A stretch of DNA of 23,646 nucleotides from Mesotoga sp. UBA6090. Lineage in GTDB: Bacteria; Thermotogota; Thermotogae; Petrotogales; Kosmotogaceae. The notes under the pieces are model-generated. The model had not been told where the DNA came from. It ran no database searches and was given only the letters and a program-made list of their open reading frames with translations. Location: NCBI RefSeq assembly GCF_002435945.1, contig NZ_DIXC01000033.1:1-23646 (forward strand), read 5' to 3'. Shown here piece after piece: positions 22,519 through 23,646 of this stretch (positions are counted from its first letter, which is position 1; each line of letters opens with the position of its first letter). Both the position numbers and the translations under genes were made by a program.

Positions 22519-23278
22519 CTGTATCTTCTACTCCTTTCGAGACTATTGCCAAAAGATCTTCCGGGACAAGTAGTTTCCATCTTGAATTGTAAGTTGGTGA
22601 TTCAAAGCGTATTGCGTTATAGAAGTATCTAACACTCTTGCCTTTTGCCAGTTCACATAGCTCGAAGAAACCTTTTGATAGGCGAAACTTTTCCTGAAAA
22701 TGACCCAGTATGTATCCAGCCTTTTGATAAAGAAATCTCTTGTTATATTGACCCAGGTACGATACCAGTCTGCTTTCACTGAGTGAGGGAACAGCGCCTA
22801 AACAATTAAGAAGTTCCTCTAGACCACCAATTCTCTCAAAGTCATTGATGCTGTCTAGCGTAGTTCTCTCCACGTCTGTTGTCCTCACCCCATCTGGATT
22901 CATAACAACTCCCTCATGTATTCGCGGAGAAATAAAACGATATCTCACATCATCATAGGAAAACTCAGAGAACTTGGTTTCTGCGCTCACATATACCTCA
23001 TAATACACTTGGTTGGCATACCCGTAGTACTCATAAGCAGAGTGATGCGTAATATAAGACTGCGGCCTGATCTTCGACGCGATTCTATATCGCCCAGCTA
23101 TTGCCTGCCCAGTCTCCAGGCTTTTCGTCACATATAGGTTTCGCTTAACCTGCTCAATTAAGCCGCGCTTCTTGTAGTTCTGCAGCAGAGAATCCGCTGT
23201 TTCGCTCTTTCCGACAAGTTCTTTCACATCGCTCTTTGTGAATATTCCCAGTCTCGCCAATTGCTCGTAGTATTTCAT
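22505..23278 (-). CDS. abiEi: AbiEi-family antitoxin/transcriptional regulator
   Basis: 257 residues from ATG 23278, with AAGGTGA about five bases upstream; a GTG at 23293 would add five codons. Residues 1-48 form the AbiEi winged helix (YYEQLARLGIFTKSDVKEL, then LLQNYKKRGLIEQVKRNLYV). SYITHHSAYEYYGYANQ is the conserved I-x-H-x-S-A-x-x-Y-G block after it. The remaining C-terminal domain is the part that opposes the toxin in characterised AbiE systems. AbiEi typically represses its own operon by binding repeats upstream; two CACTATNTTAAT direct repeats lie just before this gene. The gene pairs with the downstream AbiEii toxin by a 14-base overlap. Confidence 0.88.
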   Translation of the reverse strand: MKYYEQLARLGIFTKSDVKELVGKSETADSLLQNYKKRGLIEQVKRNLYVTKSLETGQAIAGRYRIASKIRPQSYITHHSAYEYYGYANQVYYEVYVSAETKFSEFSYDDVRYRFISPRIHEGVVMNPDGVRTTDVERTTLDSINDFERIGGLEELLNCLGAVPSLSESRLVSYLGQYNKRFLYQKAGYILGHFQEKFRLSKGFFELCELAKGKSVRYFYNAIRFESPTYNSRWKLLVPEDLLAIVSKGVEDTGEIR

Positions 23279-23290
23279 ATTAATCACCTT

Positions 23291-23335
23291 CACTATTTTA
23301 ATTCTAGCACATTACTGGCACTATCTTAATAGTTA
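23291..23335 (-). promoter_or_regulatory. Candidate AbiE promoter and operator
   Basis: CACTATTTTAAT (23291-23302) and CACTATCTTAAT (23319-23330) are direct repeats 28 bases apart, differing at one base. The second continues into ATAGT, making a partial palindrome (ACTAT...ATAGT). On the minus strand TAGAAT (about 23306-23301) could be a -10 with TTAAGA 17 bases upstream as a weak -35. The first repeat lies downstream of the start point and the second overlaps the -35, which fits autorepression. Confidence 0.5.
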
Positions 23336-23646
23336 CAAGCACAGAATAAAACACATGTGGGATTCCGATTTCGTATTCCTTTACCCGTGTTTAAAAGACA
23401 GACAGCATATACTTGACCTATAAGGGTTTGTTGACTGTCTGATGAAACAAACTGAGAAAGAACAAGCCACCTAAAACAGGCCAGTCACCTTCGGTGGCCA
23501 GTCTTTGCTTCGCAAAGGCTGGTTCCAGCTACGCCGGGCGGAAGAGCCGCTCGCCGCTTGCTAGAAGACGCTGTACGCTGGAAAGAACACCCCAGCAAGT
23601 GATGCCCGGAGGAACTTCCGGGGAAGTGATGCGCTGAGAAGCACCG
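23294..23646. repeat. Intergenic end block: AbiE control region, then hairpin arrays
   Basis: After the candidate operator and about 130 bases with nothing recognisable, 23479-23523 is a GCCAGT-linked array: CACC-ttc-GGTG (23486-23496) and CTTTGC-ttc-GCAAAG (23503-23517). A degenerate CCAGC-tac-GCCGG unit (23525-23537) follows. Positions 23597-23646 have two AAGTGATG linkers (23597-23604 and 23624-23631) around CCCGGA...TCCGGG (23605-23622). The window ends inside this array. Confidence 0.75.

Overview
The window looks like a chromosomal segment of a low-to-medium-GC bacterium. Strong GGAGG ribosome sites, AGA/AGG-rich arginine usage and mini-hairpin-rich spacers suggest a Thermotogota-like organism (Mesotoga/Kosmotoga type). 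That placement is an inference from general look only. No rRNA, tRNA, CRISPR array or transposase gene is visible.

Layout. Positions 1-919 are repeat-rich and without a credible gene. Positions 920-2330 (+) hold a two-gene nucleotidyltransferase / winged-helix module of toxin-antitoxin type, with a perfect inverted repeat over its likely -10 box. A second repeat block (2331-2816) runs straight into a decapitated and frameshifted subtilisin gene (2817-3388). Two plus-strand glycosyltransferase-like genes follow (3729-4865 and 5431-6678), separated by 565 bp that look like decayed coding sequence. From 21018 down to 6696 the minus strand carries one long surface-polysaccharide operon behind a near-consensus promoter (TTGACT-18-TATAAT). 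Past its promoter is another repeat block (21081-21573), then an AbiEii/AbiEi pair (23278-21574, -) and a hairpin array that reaches the window end.

The operon starts with a winged-helix protein fused to a nucleotide-binding-like domain. It then has wbpE-, wbpD-, wbpA- and wbpB-like genes, the four activities known to turn UDP-GlcNAc into UDP-2,3-diacetamido-2,3-dideoxy-glucuronic acid. Next come a GT2 and a GT4 glycosyltransferase, a ChbG/YdjC deacetylase, a CapA-like protein, a CapK/PaaK-like adenylate-forming enzyme, another GT4, an ATP-grasp ligase and a C-terminal GT4 fragment. Genes from the GT2 to the second GT4 overlap or abut by a few bases, so they are translationally coupled. An adenylating enzyme and an ATP-grasp ligase beside a uronic-acid pathway suggest acyl or amide decoration of the polymer (inference). 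No flippase, polymerase, initiating phosphosugar transferase or WbpI-type epimerase is present here.

The most unusual content is repetitive. (1) Palindromic elements built of GTTGT/ACAAC arms sit at nearly every junction of the wbp part of the operon. One is inserted in frame in the wbpB-like gene, another forms the last codons and stop of the regulator, and a long version carries a four-helix-bundle (S23/TIGR02436) gene. (2) A second palindrome family, with GGGTATAGGG/CCCTAGACCC arms, is inserted in frame in the wbpE-like aminotransferase. (3) Intergenic arrays of tiny hairpins have a fixed linker (GCCAGT, AAGTGATG, GACGCAA-like or GAGA) but stems that differ from unit to unit while staying perfectly paired.
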